DNA from: Streptomyces sp. NBC_00878
GTDB taxonomy: Bacteria > Actinomycetota > Actinomycetes > Streptomycetales > Streptomycetaceae
Reading direction: 5' to 3'
Assembly: GCF_026341515.1 (NCBI RefSeq)
Contig: NZ_JAPEOK010000001.1
Coordinates: 8,928,001 to 8,992,000 of the forward strand
Length of the DNA: 64,000 bases
How positions within the stretch are numbered: position 1 is the first letter of the stretch; each line of letters begins with the position of its first letter. This document shows, in pieces, positions 62,220-64,000 of this stretch. The position numbers and the translations under genes are program-made. The notes beneath the pieces are model-generated. The model did not search any database. It was not told the DNA's origin and was given only the letters and a program-made list of their open reading frames with translations.

Positions 62220-63590
62220 TCACAGCTCGAAGGACTCGTGATGGATGCGGCGGGCCGGCACGCCCGCGCCGCGCAGTGCGGTGTACGCGCCCTCGGCGAA
62301 GCCGGGAGGCCCGCACAGGAACACGTCGTGCTCGTCGATGTCGGGCAGCTTCCGGCGCAGCGTCTCCGGGTTGATGTCCGGGCGTTCCCCGTCGGGGCTG
62401 TTCACCGCGTACATCAGGCGGGCGCCGCGCTCGTCGGCGATCGCCGACAACTCGTCCCACAGCGCCAGGTCCTGCGTGCTGTTGGCCCGGTACAGCAGGG
62501 TGAGGTCGCCACGCTCGGCCGGCAGCGTCTCGAACAGCGCCCGCATCGGGGTGATCCCCACTCCGCCGGCCATCAGCAGCACCTTTCCGCGGCTGCGCCG
62601 GGACGCGGTCATCGCTCCGTACGGGCCCTCGGCCCACACCCGCGTGCCCCGCTTCAGCCCCTTCAGCGCGGTGCTGTGGTCGCCGAGCGCCTTGACCGTG
62701 ATCCTGAGCAGACCGGGCCGGGGCGCGGCCGACAGCGAGTACGGGTGCGAGCTGAGCCGCATGCCAGGTGCCAGGAACCGCCAGCGGAAGAACTGCCCCG
62801 GCTCGGCACCGATGCGGTGCAGCCGCTTTCCGCTGATCAGCACGGAGACGATGCCGGGCGCCTCCTCGACGACCTCCTCGACCCGCATCCGGTGCCGCAG
62901 GTTCAGCCGGACCGGCGTGATCACCCGGTACCAGAGCACCAGCGCGGTCACGGTCCCGTACAGCGCGTACCAGGCCGTCGTGGCGGCGGGCTCGACCGCG
63001 AAGTCGTTGCCGGTGGACAGCTGGTGCCAGAACGACAGATACACGGTCACGTACGTGAGCAGGTGGATGTGGTACCAGGTGTCGTACGGGATCCGCTTGC
63101 GCAGTCCGCCGACGGAGATCAGGCCGATGAACAGCAGCACACCCGTACCGATGGCCGCCTTGCCCATGTCGGGCAGGGTGTTGACCGAGTCGATGGTCTG
63201 CTCGACGACCCCCGTGTTCGCCTGCAGGGCATACCCGTACATCGTGAGCCCGATGTGGGCGAGGGTGAGGCACAGCATGTACCGGCCGCTCATGGCGTGC
63301 CAGCGGGCGACGCGGTCGGAGCCGACCCGGCGTTCCAGCGCGGGCACCCGGGCCATCTGCAGGACCACGAGAGCCATCAGATACCCGGCGAGCAGACCGG
63401 TGATCCGGCCCGCGTTCAGGATCCGGCCCTTGTCGTCCGCGATGGACGGGGTGTTGCTCCACCACAGCCAGATCACACCCGCCGCGCCCGCCCACACGGC
63501 GATCAGCAACGGGATGGCGGGGGAGCGGCGAGGTCGGATACGGCGCATCGTCTGGCGCCGCGCTGCGCGACCGCCGGCGATCGTGCTCAC
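62220..63590 (-). CDS. Ferric-reductase-like transmembrane flavoprotein
   Basis: 456 residues from GTG 63590 with GGAGG just upstream. The N-terminal half has about six membrane helices with spaced histidines (RWHAMSGRYMLCLTLAHIGL, YHIHLLTYVTVYLSFWHQL), suggesting b-type heme ligands. The C-terminal half is a ferredoxin-NADP reductase module: FAD site SHPYSLSAAP, NAD(P) site LMAGGVGITPMR, terminal CGPPGF...SFEL. It passes electrons from NAD(P)H across the membrane, probably to the flavinylated protein encoded next to it. Confidence 0.9.
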   Translation of the reverse strand: MSTIAGGRAARRQTMRRIRPRRSPAIPLLIAVWAGAAGVIWLWWSNTPSIADDKGRILNAGRITGLLAGYLMALVVLQMARVPALERRVGSDRVARWHAMSGRYMLCLTLAHIGLTMYGYALQANTGVVEQTIDSVNTLPDMGKAAIGTGVLLFIGLISVGGLRKRIPYDTWYHIHLLTYVTVYLSFWHQLSTGNDFAVEPAATTAWYALYGTVTALVLWYRVITPVRLNLRHRMRVEEVVEEAPGIVSVLISGKRLHRIGAEPGQFFRWRFLAPGMRLSSHPYSLSAAPRPGLLRITVKALGDHSTALKGLKRGTRVWAEGPYGAMTASRRSRGKVLLMAGGVGITPMRALFETLPAERGDLTLLYRANSTQDLALWDELSAIADERGARLMYAVNSPDGERPDINPETLRRKLPDIDEHDVFLCGPPGFAEGAYTALRGAGVPARRIHHESFEL

Positions 63591-63725
63591 GGTTCCTCCG
63601 TGGGGGACGGGAAAGGGAGTGGCCCCTTGGTCCAGTGGTACGTCGCGGGACGGCGGAGTGTTCAACGGCCCGCCGAGCAAGCCGTGAACTGGTGCGACTC
63701 GCGGTAACCCGAGGTGGTGCGGATC

Positions 63726-64000
63726 TCAGGAGGTACGGGGAGGCAGGGGCAACGGCAGCCCGGGCAGGCCGTCCAGACTGGTCGCCACGTGCTCCTTCTT
63801 CGTGAAGTACGCGTCCAGGGAGGCGTCGTCCTCACGCGCGAAGCGCTTGGCGTGCAGATCGCGGTCCTGCTCGTACGACATGGTGGGTACCGCGTAACCA
63901 CAGGTGTCCCGGACGAGTTCGGCCGTCACGACGATGATCGCGCGCAGGCCGTGCGGCGTCGGGTCGATGTCGGGGAAACGCGTGAGGAGTTCCTCGAACC
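63726..64000 (-). CDS. Pyridoxamine-5'-phosphate-oxidase-like protein, partial
   Basis: The frame is open to the end of the window, so the N terminus is outside. About 90 residues are visible: FEELLTRFPDIDPTPHGLRAIIVVTAELVRDTCGYAVPTMSYEQDRDLHAKRFAREDDASLDAYFTKKEHVATSLDGLPGLPLP. It looks like the C-terminal part of the PNPOx-like FMN split-barrel proteins whose ends read W...SIDGLP. The specific reaction is unknown. Confidence 0.65.
   Translation of the reverse strand, partial: FEELLTRFPDIDPTPHGLRAIIVVTAELVRDTCGYAVPTMSYEQDRDLHAKRFAREDDASLDAYFTKKEHVATSLDGLPGLPLPLPPRTS

Overview
The window is chromosomal DNA from a Streptomyces or very close relative. GC is very high throughout, coding third positions are almost all G or C, starts are often GTG or TTG, and the gene order is a Streptomyces housekeeping backbone: infC-rpmI-rplT, a SpoU-type rRNA methyltransferase, an orphan histidine kinase, pheS-pheT and, about 33 kb further on, argC-argJ-argB-argD-argR. 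From memory this order runs parallel to S. coelicolor SCO1615 down to SCO157x; no search was run to confirm it.

Layout. 1-5.5 kb: the end of a phosphotransferase gene, then a polyamine/ethanolamine-type catabolic cluster (gamma-glutamyl hydrolase, FCD-type GntR regulator, GlnA4-like ligase, aldehyde dehydrogenase, SDR). 5.6-14 kb: surface and exported proteins (DUF2510 protein, a proline-rich membrane protein coupled to a mycosin-like S8 protease, a class A beta-lactamase-like protein), a D-amino-acid-deaminase-like PLP enzyme, SseB-like and DUF1844 proteins. 14-22 kb: translation genes with structured leaders. 22-27.5 kb: SpoIIE/PP2C-type phosphatase, TPR regulator, Nudix hydrolase and 3-hydroxyacyl-CoA dehydrogenase.

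27.7-37.3 kb holds the main accessory feature. A roughly 8.4-kb integrative element, with visibly lower GC and different codon use, sits inside a family-10-like glycosyl hydrolase gene. It carries a large serine recombinase, a RepSA-type HUH replication initiator, a divergent XRE/DUF5753 plus DUF397 regulator pair, small ORFs, a radical SAM protein and a kinase-like phosphotransferase. No FtsK/TraB-type DNA translocase is visible. The element brings its own in-frame version of the last 106 codons of the target gene, so the target is re-completed at the left end. The original 104-codon tail is stranded beyond the right end. The recombination core is a 9-bp sequence inside the coding frame.

37.3-55 kb: DUF1918 protein, a DMT transporter and a MocR-type regulator whose start codons share one CATG, a histidine-phosphatase-like protein lacking its catalytic residues, a DUF6314 protein, a GH51-type arabinofuranosidase, a YfhO-like membrane protein and a KshA-like Rieske oxygenase. 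Next comes a beta-glucan-type sugar locus: GntR regulator and secreted GH16 on one strand; ABC binding protein, two permeases, GH4 glycosidase and BadF-type kinase on the other. 55.2-60.3 kb: the arginine operon with a clear promoter. 60.5-63.6 kb: a flavinylation and electron-transfer cassette (ApbE, a protein with two FMN-binding domains, a ferric-reductase-like flavoprotein). The window ends inside a pyridoxamine-phosphate-oxidase-like gene. Several stretches between genes are copies of dispersed Streptomyces repeats.
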